Below, piece by piece: positions 54,327 to 62,556 of a stretch of 64,000 nt of DNA. The position numbers were made by a program, and so were the translations under genes. This stretch comes from Rubellicoccus peritrichatus. Lineage in GTDB: Bacteria > Verrucomicrobiota > Verrucomicrobiia > Opitutales > Cerasicoccaceae. The notes under the pieces are model-generated. The model did no database searches. It was given only the letters and a program-made list of their open reading frames with translations, and was not told where the DNA came from. How positions within the stretch are numbered: position 1 is the first letter of the stretch; every line of letters begins with the position of its first letter. The DNA lies in NCBI RefSeq assembly GCF_033100135.1, contig NZ_CP136920.1, positions 4,707,001 through 4,771,000 of the forward strand. The letters run 5' to 3'.

Positions 54327-54605
54327 CAAATAAGCCCTCTCATTTTTGGGAGGTATTCAGGAGACCTATCCTTCACCGATGCCAATGTCCTCACCTGGTT
54401 CAGTCCTGCTGGTGCACCAGCCGCAACAGAGCTCTCAAGCATTCCTCCCGATGGCGGCCTCGTTTCGATTACCCTGCGGGTTCAGGGAAACATTACCGAC
54501 CCGGCAACCATTAACGGGTCTGGCCTCTTCCAAAACTATGCTGGCTTTGATTCTGATGCAATGGCGCGATTCGGATCAACTATCGGCTCGCAACTCTCCT
54601 TGTGA
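54327..54605 (+). pseudogene. C-terminal gene remnant, unrecognised
   Basis: The frame ending at TGA 54605 reads like real protein for about 80 codons (DLSFTDANVLTWFSPAGAP, LVSITLRVQGNITDPATING, GFDSDAMARFGS) but has no start codon; it is closed by a stop at 54324. Another frame over the same bases is open but has no protein character. It appears to be the end of a secreted or surface-type protein whose front has been deleted. Confidence 0.45.
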
Positions 54606-54985
54606 GGCACCTTAATATCGGGATCGGCAAAGGACTTGAGTTATGCGCTGCTGAATTGATGTTCGTGGAATTGTGGATTGCGCTTTGCATGGCTTTTTGA
54701 CATGATGCATGTATGTTTTCGGTTGATCCAATAGCGATATCATATGCACTCGAAATGTGCTCAACCCGAAGAGGAATCTGCGTTTTTCCGAACTTACGTC
54801 CCCGGCGTAATGCCCTTACGTCGCTGACGTAGTCTCCTTACGTCGCCGACGTAGCCTCTCTACGCTGTCGACGTAGTATCACAAGGGTAAGGCTGTGTTC
54901 ATCTCATTCCTCTGCTGAATCAGTCTGATTGGCGAAGGGTGAAGCGCAGGCATCTGATCCACCAATGCTACGTTTCAAGGACCTA
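54606..54985. other. Convergent intergenic region holding palindrome array B
   Basis: About 380 bp between the gene remnant and the PocR-AraC gene. Apart from the array at 54795-54875 I see no gene, RNA or terminator in it. Confidence 0.5.
54795..54875. repeat. Four-unit palindrome array B, 22-bp period
   Basis: Four 15-bp units begin at 54795, 54817, 54839 and 54861, again exactly 22 bp apart. Units: TACGTCCCCGGCGTA, TACGTCGCTGACGTA, TACGTCGCCGACGTA and TACGCTGTCGACGTA. The 7-bp spacers are pyrimidine-rich (ATGCCCT, GTCTCCT, GCCTCTC). Compared with array A it has the same copy number, period and unit, inverted, but different flanking sequence. Confidence 0.88.
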
Positions 54986-55918
54986 CTATTGTGAGAGCAC
55001 CAGTTGCTCCCGGCGCCAATCCCGGGGTGAGACTCCGCGTAATTTACGAAAAACACGGTTGAATTGAGATATCGATTGGAAGCCTGCATCGAATGCTGCT
55101 TCAGTGATGCTGGCGCGATCATCTTGGATCAATTCGCAAACTTGCTCAATCCGAACGGCATGGATGTACTCCACAAAACGTAAACCCGTGAATTCGTGAA
55201 AGGCACGGCAAAAGTAGCCCTCGCTTAAACCACAAATACGGGCCGCTTCAGACAAACTAGGTGGGTTTCGATAGTTCTGCTGAATAATAGAGCAGATTTT
55301 GGTGACAAAGGTTGGCAGAGGCCGCTCACAGGCATCATCACGTAATTCGAGACTGCGGATCAGGGAGTCGGCCGCCAACTGGAGCCAGCGTTGCATGGCT
55401 GCATGTTTTTCTCGTGTGATCTCGATTGTCTCATTCTCATATTCTTGGAGCAAGGCGGCTTCATCTGGAATTCCCAATCGCCCCATCAAATGTCGTAATC
55501 GATTCGTCCGGCAAAGATCCAACTCACCGAGCCGATAACCACCAGCGAGCAGGTAACCAATAGTTTCACCACTAATGCGCAATGGAACACAAAACCCAGT
55601 AAGACCAGCATCACACTCACCACAAGCCAACTGCTCCTGCCCAGAGTTTGCTACCAATGCCTCTGTGTAACGCTGACAGTGCACTCGCCCACTCTGAAGT
55701 CCTCGCACACGCTGGCACAGAGCACTGTCACTGCATGGCGTTTGAATCTCCAGACCCTGGTGAGTCGGCCCCACCAAACGAAGCCGGATACCAACCATTG
55801 CTTCAAAATCCGCCCGTATCTCCCTCAGCTTAGCCGATAGCTGAAGTTTGGTTAGCAGTGTCTGGCGAATGGTTCTGGGCACATTTTCGGAAATTGAGGT
55901 CAATTTATGCATAGTCAA
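54986..55918 (-). CDS. AraC-family regulator with PocR-type sensor
   Basis: A 310-residue protein. Residues about 40-150 have the cysteine pattern of PocR domains (CSDSALCQRVRG, RVHCQRYTEAL, LACGECDAGLTGFCVPL). The last 100 residues hold the AraC helix-turn-helix pair (PSLSEAARICGLSEGYFCRA, ITEAAFDAGFQSISQFNRVF). It is divergent from the DUF4914 gene with a 41-bp gap, a spacing that makes control of that gene very likely. This is the second PocR-AraC regulator in the window. Confidence 0.9.
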   Translation of the reverse strand: MTMHKLTSISENVPRTIRQTLLTKLQLSAKLREIRADFEAMVGIRLRLVGPTHQGLEIQTPCSDSALCQRVRGLQSGRVHCQRYTEALVANSGQEQLACGECDAGLTGFCVPLRISGETIGYLLAGGYRLGELDLCRTNRLRHLMGRLGIPDEAALLQEYENETIEITREKHAAMQRWLQLAADSLIRSLELRDDACERPLPTFVTKICSIIQQNYRNPPSLSEAARICGLSEGYFCRAFHEFTGLRFVEYIHAVRIEQVCELIQDDRASITEAAFDAGFQSISQFNRVFRKLRGVSPRDWRREQLVLSQ

Positions 55919-55959
55919 TGAAAATGCGCGGAGTATTCGAAAGCGATTTCCACTAGACT

Positions 55960-57891
55960 ATGCCACCTATGGAAGCAACCACCGCCACACCAAACAATCA
56001 CCTTCCCTTCAAACTCGAAGGCTTGGCCAAGGAAATCCTGGATGCCGCGCCTTCAGTAACTGTTGCCGGCGACGTCAACGAGCTCACTGCGTTGGCCGTG
56101 AGCAATGCTGGTCCGGATGGCTGGCATGAAATCGCCTACGACGTACCTGGCCGTGGCCGGGTGGTTGAAGCCAAAGCCTGTCGTGTCAAAAATGGAATCG
56201 CCGCCAATTATTTGGAATCCTACATGCGCCGACGTGATCCGGATTGCATGATCATTGGCGACGGACGCCCAACAGACAAACCGACATTCGAAAGCCGTTT
56301 CAACACTTCTTTCGATGGGCTGCGCGAGGAAACAATCGAGTGGCTCAAAGGACAGGATCTCGCCGTATTTGGATTTGTCGCCGGCATGCCCGGCAAGGGC
56401 ACACATGCCTTGGCTATCTGCCCCGCCAATGCCGGCTTTTTCGCGATGGGCTTGGCCATGCTTCAAGGCATTCTGCCCATTGAAAAACTGGATGAGGAGT
56501 TCAAGCCCAAGGCAATCATCTACGTAGCTCCGCCGTTCCGCCATACCCACTTCGAGGGCAAGCAAGTTGTGGTTCATAACCGTCTCGATGGCATGCACGA
56601 GCTGTTCAGCTACAACCTCTATCCCGGCCCCAGCGCCAAGAAGGGCATTTATGGTGTGCTGCTGACTTTAGGTGAAACCGAAGAATGGGTCACGATGCAT
56701 TGCTCCACCGTAGAGGTGATCACCCCCTATGAAGGTAAAGTTGTCATTTCACACGAAGGCGCTTCCGGCGGCGGAAAGAGTGAAATGCTGGAGCAGGTCC
56801 ATCGACAGGAGGACGGATCTATGTTGCTCGGACGCAACATCATCAATGGCGACAAACGCACCCTCACCCTACCCAGCTCATGTTCGCTCAATCCGGTGAC
56901 CGACGACATGGCGCTTTGCCATCCCTCGCCATTGCAACGTGATGGTGGCAAGCTATCATTGATGGACGCGGAGGACGCCTGGTTTGTCCGGGTCAATCAC
57001 ATCAGTGCTTATGGCACCGACCCTCACCTGGAAGCCAAAACTATCAGCCCTTCAGCTCCCTTGTTGTTCCTCAATATTCAGGCAGAACCGAATAGCACGG
57101 CACTGATCTGGGAACATATTGAAGACAGCCCGGGCCAGCCCTGTCCAAATCCCCGTGTCATCATCCCGCGTCACATTGTCGATAATGTAGTGGAAGGCGA
57201 AGTAGAGGTTGATATTCGCAGCTTTGGTGTTCGCTGCCCGCCCTGCACCCGGGAAAACCCAAGTTATGGTATTCTGGGCATGTTCCATATTCTGCCTCCA
57301 GCGCTTGCATGGCTATGGCGTCTGGTCGCCCCCCGTGGTCATGCTAATCCCAGTATCGTTCAGACAGCAGGCATGTCGTCGGAGGGTGTTGGTTCTTACT
57401 GGCCTTTTGCTACGGGACGGATGGTTGATCAAGCAAACCTCCTATTGCGTCAGATAATTAATACGCCTGCCGTACGCTATACTTTGGTGCCCAATCAACA
57501 TATAGGGGCCTGGGAGACTAGTTTCATGCCACAATGGGTCACACGGGAATACCTTGCTCGGCGTGGAGGGGCGGAATTTGCTGAAGATCGAGTCAAGCCC
57601 TCGCGCTGTCCATTACTTGGCTGGCATCCGACAAACATCCTGGTCGAAGGCCGGCAGATTGGCTCCTGGTTCTTCGAGGTCGATAAACAGCCCGAGGTTG
57701 GTGAATCCGCCTATGACCAGGGAGCAAAAATGCTCTCCGATTTCTTTCACAACGAACTGCGTCAATTCCTTGTGGATGACCTTGATCCAAAGGGTCGTGA
57801 GATCATCGAATGTTGTCTGTCAGACGGCTCACTCGACGATTACACTGCCTTGATTGATCATCCGGTCTTGAGGCCAGGAAAACGCAATTAG
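55960..57891 (+). CDS. DUF4914-family protein with PEPCK-like P-loop
   Basis: A 643-residue cytoplasmic protein. A kinase-type P-loop GASGGGKS lies at residues 267-274, preceded by VVISHE, as in phosphoenolpyruvate carboxykinase and HPr kinase folds. Other landmarks are CPANAGFFAMGLAMLQG, PPFRHTHFEGKQVVVHNR and VRCPPCTRENPSYGILGMFH. This matches what I know as DUF4914, whose members lack an assigned reaction. It presumably uses ATP or GTP. The start could also be ATG 55969. A PocR-AraC gene is divergent upstream, and a strong terminator follows 54 bp after the stop. Confidence 0.8.
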   Translation: MPPMEATTATPNNHLPFKLEGLAKEILDAAPSVTVAGDVNELTALAVSNAGPDGWHEIAYDVPGRGRVVEAKACRVKNGIAANYLESYMRRRDPDCMIIGDGRPTDKPTFESRFNTSFDGLREETIEWLKGQDLAVFGFVAGMPGKGTHALAICPANAGFFAMGLAMLQGILPIEKLDEEFKPKAIIYVAPPFRHTHFEGKQVVVHNRLDGMHELFSYNLYPGPSAKKGIYGVLLTLGETEEWVTMHCSTVEVITPYEGKVVISHEGASGGGKSEMLEQVHRQEDGSMLLGRNIINGDKRTLTLPSSCSLNPVTDDMALCHPSPLQRDGGKLSLMDAEDAWFVRVNHISAYGTDPHLEAKTISPSAPLLFLNIQAEPNSTALIWEHIEDSPGQPCPNPRVIIPRHIVDNVVEGEVEVDIRSFGVRCPPCTRENPSYGILGMFHILPPALAWLWRLVAPRGHANPSIVQTAGMSSEGVGSYWPFATGRMVDQANLLLRQIINTPAVRYTLVPNQHIGAWETSFMPQWVTREYLARRGGAEFAEDRVKPSRCPLLGWHPTNILVEGRQIGSWFFEVDKQPEVGESAYDQGAKMLSDFFHNELRQFLVDDLDPKGREIIECCLSDGSLDDYTALIDHPVLRPGKRN

Positions 57892-57944
57892 CACTTATGC
57901 TCCATTTAGCCGTCTCTTTAATCACTTAATCGTGATTAACCTAA

Positions 57945-57978
57945 AGCTTGGGCGTGCCGCATCACGCCCAAGCTCTTT
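57945..57978 (+). terminator. Terminator of the DUF4914 gene
   Basis: A perfect 12-bp stem (AGCTTGGGCGTG and its complement) with a six-base loop, followed by CTTT. An extra inverted repeat (TTAATCAC/GTGATTAA, 57918-57939) precedes it. Confidence 0.85.
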
Positions 57979-58041
57979 GGAATTAGGCTGTGTCTGCAAA
58001 TCCAGTTTTGCTCTATACATCGCATTAAAAGGTAGTATTTA

Positions 58042-58232
58042 AACAGGAAGATCGGAAAGAACGGAAAGCGAATCATGACCCGATAAGACCACTCCTAAAT
58101 AAGAATAATAAAGTTCACCACGGAGTTCACAGAGACGCGGAGTTTAGAACTTTGTATCTCTGTGGTAAAATCATCTTATCAAAATTAAATAGAAAAGGCA
58201 TCACGCTTCCCGTTCTTTCCGATCTTCCTGTT
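58042..58232. mobile_element. MITE-like element with 29-bp terminal inverted repeats
   Basis: The 29-bp ends at 58042-58070 and 58204-58232 are inverted copies with one mismatch (AACAGGAAGATCGG...AAGCG). Total length is 191 bp with no coding capacity. Inside lies a second, looser inverted repeat (CCACGGAGTTCACAGAG about 58119, CTCTGTGG about 58158), so a transcript would form a long stem. This is the structure of a non-autonomous miniature element or REP/BIME-like repeat. Confidence 0.65.
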
Positions 58233-58275
58233 ATATCAGTCTATTTTCGGATTTTCAGAATAACTCTACCATACT

Positions 58276-59109
58276 TCATCCTGCAAGTGACTCTCCTGAA
58301 TGGCTCTTACGGAAATCCCGAGGTGAATAACCGGTTGCCTCCCGAAACACCTTGGTAAAGTAACTCGGGCTGTCGTAGCCCACCCATTCAGCAACGGCAG
58401 AAACGGGTTCCGTTGTGACAGCCAATCGCTGTCTCGCCATTTCAATGCGATGCTTCTCCAGATATTGCATCGGGCTCAAACCAGCCTGTTCCGTGAATAA
58501 ATGCGCCAGGCGTGAAACCGAAAGCCCTGCCGCGGCCGCAACCTGCTCCAGTCCGATTCGCTCACGATAATGAGCACACAGAAAAGCCATTGCTTTTTGA
58601 ATGCGAGAATCCATCCGATTGGTTTCGGAACTAGGACTGACCGAATCACACCAAAGCAACAATTGTTCGAGCAAACTCATAGCAAGAAAATGACGACGCG
58701 GCAAAGGACCATGGGCAACATCTATGATTTGTGCACAACACTGCCTCACCTTCTCGCGAATATCTTTGTCATCTAGTTTGAGCGTCAACATCCCGGGACT
58801 AATCTCCTGCCACTCCATTAACGGCAACCAATCAGGACGTGGATGAAAGCAAATCCAATAATGATACCAACGCTCGACTCCGGCGGCAATCTTGTAAAAC
58901 TGAGGTGTTCCCGGATGGACCAGCAAAAGGTCGAACTCATCAAAGTAATGAGTCCGGTTTCCAAGATCGATCGCAGCTTTCCCTAAAAGGGTGTATTCCA
59001 CCATCCAATACTCAAAGCCAGAAGGCCTGTGCACTCGATTTGGGAGTTCCTGGTTATGGTCTCCTATTCCCGTGGAGACGAAATGCGGGTTTTCTGCTCG
59101 GACCGCCAT
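58276..59109 (-). CDS. AraC-family regulator
   Basis: A 277-residue protein. The N-terminal cupin sensor includes HYFDEFDLLLVHPGTPQFYK. The C-terminal domain has the AraC double helix-turn-helix (IGLEQVAAAAGLSVSRLAHLF and VSAVAEWVGYDSPSYFTKVF). It is divergent from the oxidoreductase fusion gene with 92 bp between starts, and is its probable regulator. Confidence 0.9.
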   Translation of the reverse strand: MAVRAENPHFVSTGIGDHNQELPNRVHRPSGFEYWMVEYTLLGKAAIDLGNRTHYFDEFDLLLVHPGTPQFYKIAAGVERWYHYWICFHPRPDWLPLMEWQEISPGMLTLKLDDKDIREKVRQCCAQIIDVAHGPLPRRHFLAMSLLEQLLLWCDSVSPSSETNRMDSRIQKAMAFLCAHYRERIGLEQVAAAAGLSVSRLAHLFTEQAGLSPMQYLEKHRIEMARQRLAVTTEPVSAVAEWVGYDSPSYFTKVFREATGYSPRDFRKSHSGESLAG

Positions 59110-59201
59110 ATAGCAAAATTCTTATAGTTTTTGACCATAACGCCAGTTGTTTTTTTATCGACCTTCAGCTAAAGTATAAGCAAGTAAAACACATACATCT
59201 T

Positions 59202-61193
59202 ATGAATAATCCTACTCCACTTCGCTGGGGCGTTATCGGCCCTGGAAATATTGCCAGAAAATTTGCCGAAGGTCTCGCAGGCACCGATACCGGTGTGTTG
59301 CATTCCGCAGCCAGTCGAGACATCAAACGCGCTGAAACTTTTCTAAACGAATTTGGCGGGGGCAAAGCCTACGGCGACTACCAATCGTTACTGGATGATT
59401 CAGAGGTTGATGCCGTTTATATCGCGACACCACACCCTTTTCATGCTGAATGGGCAATCAAAGCAGCCAAGGCCGGTAAGCACATCCTTTGCGAAAAGCC
59501 AGTCACATTGAACTTTGGAGAAACCATGGCTGTAATTGATGCAGCCGAAGTGGCAGGAGTTTTCTTCATGGAGGCATTCATGTATCGCTGCCATCCACAA
59601 ACTGCAAAAGTCGCAGAGCTAGTTCGCGATGGAGCAATTGGAGAAATACGTCACATCGATGCAAGCTTTGGTTTTGATGGTGGTTCCAGACCAGAAGGCC
59701 GTCACCAGGCCAATGCTCTCGGAGGCGGTGGTATTCTCGATGTTGGCTGCTATCCAATTTCAATGCTACGCCTGATCGCTGGTGCCGCTCATGGAAAACC
59801 CTTCTTAGAGCCAATTCAAGTCAAGGGCTGTGGTCACCTTGATGAAGTAACCGGCGTCGATACCTGGGCATCGGCTGTCCTCAAGTTCGAAGGCGACATC
59901 GTCGGTGTGGCCAGCACCGGTCTTCGCCTACGCTATGACAACACCGTCATCATTCGCGGAAGTGAAGGTAAGATCACAGTCACATCTCCCTGGTTTTGCT
60001 CAGGAGAAATCATCATTGAAAAGAACGGCCAGGACCCGGAAGTCATAAAATCTGACGACAGCCGCCAGCTCTACGCTTATGAAGTCGAGGCGGTGGCAAA
60101 TCATCTAGCAGCGGGCCAGGCACCCTCGCCTGCCATGTCCTGGGATGATACAATGGGGAATATGAAAGTTCTTGATCAATGGCGTGCAGAAATTGGTTTT
60201 GCTTACGATCAGGAAAAATCAGACGGCTCCCTACCTGTTGTCCATGGTGGCAAGCTTGGTAAACGTGGTGACAGCATTCCGACTGACACCATTCCCGGGC
60301 TCGATAAGCCTGTCTCAAGGTTGGTCATGGGTTGTGACAATCAGCGGGCTCTACCACTCGGCGCTGCGATGTTCGACGATTATTTCGAACGCGGTGGCAA
60401 TGTCTTCGACAACGGCACGATCTACCGTGGTTTCAGCCTCAATCCAAGTATCATTGGACAATGGATGAAGCATCGCGGTGTGCGTGAAGACTGCGTATTG
60501 TTGGATAAAGGTGCCCATACACCATGGTGCTGGCCGGGTTCAATGCGGCAGGAAATGCAAAATGCTCTCACTGCTCACCAGACTGATTACATCGACATCT
60601 ACATGATGCACCGTGATAATCCGGAAGTTCCGGTAGGAGAATTCATTGATGTTATCAACGGCATGGTCGAAGAAGGCATGATCCGGGTTTATGGTTTTTC
60701 AAACTGGTCACAGGAACGTCTGGTTGAAGCGATCACTTATGCCGAAAAGAATGGATTGGCTAAGCCGGTTTGCCTCTCGAACCAATTCAGTCTGGCTGAA
60801 ATGGTTAACCCACTTTGGAAGGGCTGTATTAGCTCAAGCACGAAGGAATACAGAAAGTGGCTGACAGATAACAACTTTGCCCTCATGCCATGGTCAAGTC
60901 AGGCACATGGCTTCTTTACAGATCGCAGCGGTCCCAAGAAGCTGGATATCCGCCTTATGGTCCATGGGTTTTACAGTGATGAAAATTTCGAGCGCAAGAA
61001 GCGCGCGGAAAAACTCGCTGCCGACAAAGGCGTTTTGCCGCTCAATATTGCTCTTTCCTATGTGACATCACAGCCGTTCCCAACATTCCCATTGATTGGC
61101 CCAAGATCGATAAAGGAAACACGGACATCGCTCCCTGGAATTGATATCAAACTGACTCCTGAGGAGCTTGCCTGGCTGAATTTAGAATCCTAA
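59202..61193 (+). CDS. Fusion: Gfo/Idh/MocA oxidoreductase plus aldo/keto reductase
   Basis: About 663 residues from ATG 59202; the open frame runs upstream to 58839 but there overlaps the AraC gene and has no protein character. Residues 1-335 are a Gfo/Idh/MocA enzyme (WGVIGPGNIARKFAEGL nucleotide motif, CEKPVTLN, and DVGCYPI). Residues about 360-663 are an aldo/keto reductase: FDNGTIYRG supplies Asp and Tyr, LLDKGAH the lysine and IYMMHRDN the histidine. The two NAD(P)-dependent halves may oxidise and re-reduce a sugar in one chain, giving net epimerisation or cofactor transfer. A strong terminator follows. Confidence 0.9.
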   Translation: MNNPTPLRWGVIGPGNIARKFAEGLAGTDTGVLHSAASRDIKRAETFLNEFGGGKAYGDYQSLLDDSEVDAVYIATPHPFHAEWAIKAAKAGKHILCEKPVTLNFGETMAVIDAAEVAGVFFMEAFMYRCHPQTAKVAELVRDGAIGEIRHIDASFGFDGGSRPEGRHQANALGGGGILDVGCYPISMLRLIAGAAHGKPFLEPIQVKGCGHLDEVTGVDTWASAVLKFEGDIVGVASTGLRLRYDNTVIIRGSEGKITVTSPWFCSGEIIIEKNGQDPEVIKSDDSRQLYAYEVEAVANHLAAGQAPSPAMSWDDTMGNMKVLDQWRAEIGFAYDQEKSDGSLPVVHGGKLGKRGDSIPTDTIPGLDKPVSRLVMGCDNQRALPLGAAMFDDYFERGGNVFDNGTIYRGFSLNPSIIGQWMKHRGVREDCVLLDKGAHTPWCWPGSMRQEMQNALTAHQTDYIDIYMMHRDNPEVPVGEFIDVINGMVEEGMIRVYGFSNWSQERLVEAITYAEKNGLAKPVCLSNQFSLAEMVNPLWKGCISSSTKEYRKWLTDNNFALMPWSSQAHGFFTDRSGPKKLDIRLMVHGFYSDENFERKKRAEKLAADKGVLPLNIALSYVTSQPFPTFPLIGPRSIKETRTSLPGIDIKLTPEELAWLNLES

Positions 61194-61220
61194 AGGACAG
61201 GAGATAATCCTTCTCACCAC

Positions 61221-61250
61221 GGCACGGAGTTAATAGCTCCGTGCCTTTTT
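61221..61250 (+). terminator. Rho-independent terminator
   Basis: GGCACGGAG pairs with CTCCGTGCC across a seven-base loop, followed by TTTTT, 28 bp after the fusion gene. Confidence 0.93.
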
Positions 61251-61261
61251 GCTAGAAGTAA

Positions 61262-62074
61262 TTACTGGTCAGTCAAGCGGAATGTATACTTTACGTTGAT
61301 CGTCTTGCCACTTGGAGTTGGGCCGACAGATCGGGTTCGATCAATCGCGTCATTGATCGATTGGAGGAAGACATTGCCACATTGTTTGCGCAGGACTCTG
61401 TGTCCGGTAATTTTGCCATTGGAAGCAACGGTAATCCCAACTTCGGCCCATTCATTGGATGAAGCAAGATCTGGTTTGCGCCAGGCAATCGCAATCTGGC
61501 GATGTAATCTTTGAATGTATGCCAGTAGTGCCTTTTGCTCAGCCTCGCTTGAGTTACTGGCTGAAGTGTCCTGCATCAACTGCTTCAAAGCTGAAGTTAC
61601 ATTATCGACATTGATACGCGGTGCAGGCTTCGGCGTATTGGTATTTGTCGGACGTGGCGTTGGTTTCTTTGGTTTGCCGTGTTGCTTTTGAAAATCCTTA
61701 AACGACATCGTCTTGGGTGCAGGTTCCGGCTCAGGTTCTGGAGGTTTGGGTGTATCCTTTGGTGGTGCTGGAGCTGGAGGCGGCGGTGCAACCGGTTCGG
61801 GCTCTGGTTCCGGCTCAGGCTCGGGAATGTCCGGAATATCCGGTAAATCAACTGGCTCAATCTGATTGATTTGAGGGCTATCAATGGTCGGCACATCCGG
61901 TGCTGGCTGAGACGGTGCTGGCTGATCTGAAGGCGGCGACTCTAATGTTAGGATGATCTGCTCCGGCTCCTGCCTGAATTGACTGATCAAAATCGCCAAT
62001 CCCAACAACCCAAAGAATCCCGCATGCAAAAGCGATGAGATAACAAAGCCTTTTCTGGAATTGGGTTTAGTCAT
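61262..62074 (-). CDS. TonB/TolA-like energy-transducing protein
   Basis: A 270-residue protein with one N-terminal membrane anchor (FVISSLLHAGFFGLLGLAIL), then a long proline-rich linker with Pro-Glu repeats (residues about 65-125), and a C-terminal domain containing RQIAIAWRKPDLASSNEWAE and GKITGHRVLRK, as in TonB_C/TolA-type domains. It reaches across the periplasm to outer-membrane receptors. It is last in an exbB-exbD-tonB-like operon, 46 bp after exbD. Confidence 0.88.
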   Translation of the reverse strand: MTKPNSRKGFVISSLLHAGFFGLLGLAILISQFRQEPEQIILTLESPPSDQPAPSQPAPDVPTIDSPQINQIEPVDLPDIPDIPEPEPEPEPEPVAPPPPAPAPPKDTPKPPEPEPEPAPKTMSFKDFQKQHGKPKKPTPRPTNTNTPKPAPRINVDNVTSALKQLMQDTSASNSSEAEQKALLAYIQRLHRQIAIAWRKPDLASSNEWAEVGITVASNGKITGHRVLRKQCGNVFLQSINDAIDRTRSVGPTPSGKTINVKYTFRLTDQ

Positions 62075-62120
62075 GAGGCGTTTCCATTTAGTCAGTCAAT
62101 TTCGTCTGTTGGTTCCCTCT

Positions 62121-62537
62121 TCACTTCACTTGTGTATCTAGACTGATACGCGTCAGGTCATTGCCTTTGACTAAATCGATCACTTCGATGACTTTTTGAT
62201 ACGGGATACGACCATCAGCCCGAATACTAATCACAGGCGGATCGGGGTTTGCCGCGGCAGAGCCCAACAGATCATCCAAGGTAGCCAAAGTAACTGGCTC
62301 ATCCCCCCAATAGACTTTACCATCAGCACGAATCGACACGGTTTGAAATTGAGTGTCATCCCTTGAGGCCTGAGGTCGTTGATTTTCGAGAGGCAATTGC
62401 AGAGGAATGGTTTGCTCCAACAACGGCGTTGTGATCATGAAAATGATGAGCAAGGCAAAAGCCAAATCAATCAACGGCGTCACGTTGATCTCAGAGATCG
62501 CCGCCATGCTTTGCTTCCTGCGAAAAGTGCGTGCCAT
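62121..62537 (-). CDS. ExbD/TolR-family proton-channel protein
   Basis: A 138-residue protein with one membrane helix near residues 18-40 (EINVTPLIDLAFALLIIFMI), the family helix with the proton-carrying aspartate in PLIDLAFALL. The periplasmic domain includes VSIRADGKVYWGDEPVTLA and VISIRADGRIPYQKVIEVID. It forms a complex with the ExbB-like protein encoded 19 bp upstream and powers the TonB-like protein. Confidence 0.93.
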   Translation of the reverse strand: MARTFRRKQSMAAISEINVTPLIDLAFALLIIFMITTPLLEQTIPLQLPLENQRPQASRDDTQFQTVSIRADGKVYWGDEPVTLATLDDLLGSAAANPDPPVISIRADGRIPYQKVIEVIDLVKGNDLTRISLDTQVK

Positions 62538-62556
62538 GATCTAAATCCGTCCGGGA

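Noticed and set aside
58839-59201. Upstream extension of the Gfo/Idh/MocA-aldo/keto reductase fusion
   Set aside because: These codons overlap the AraC gene on the other strand and lack protein character; the Rossmann motif starts right after ATG 59202.
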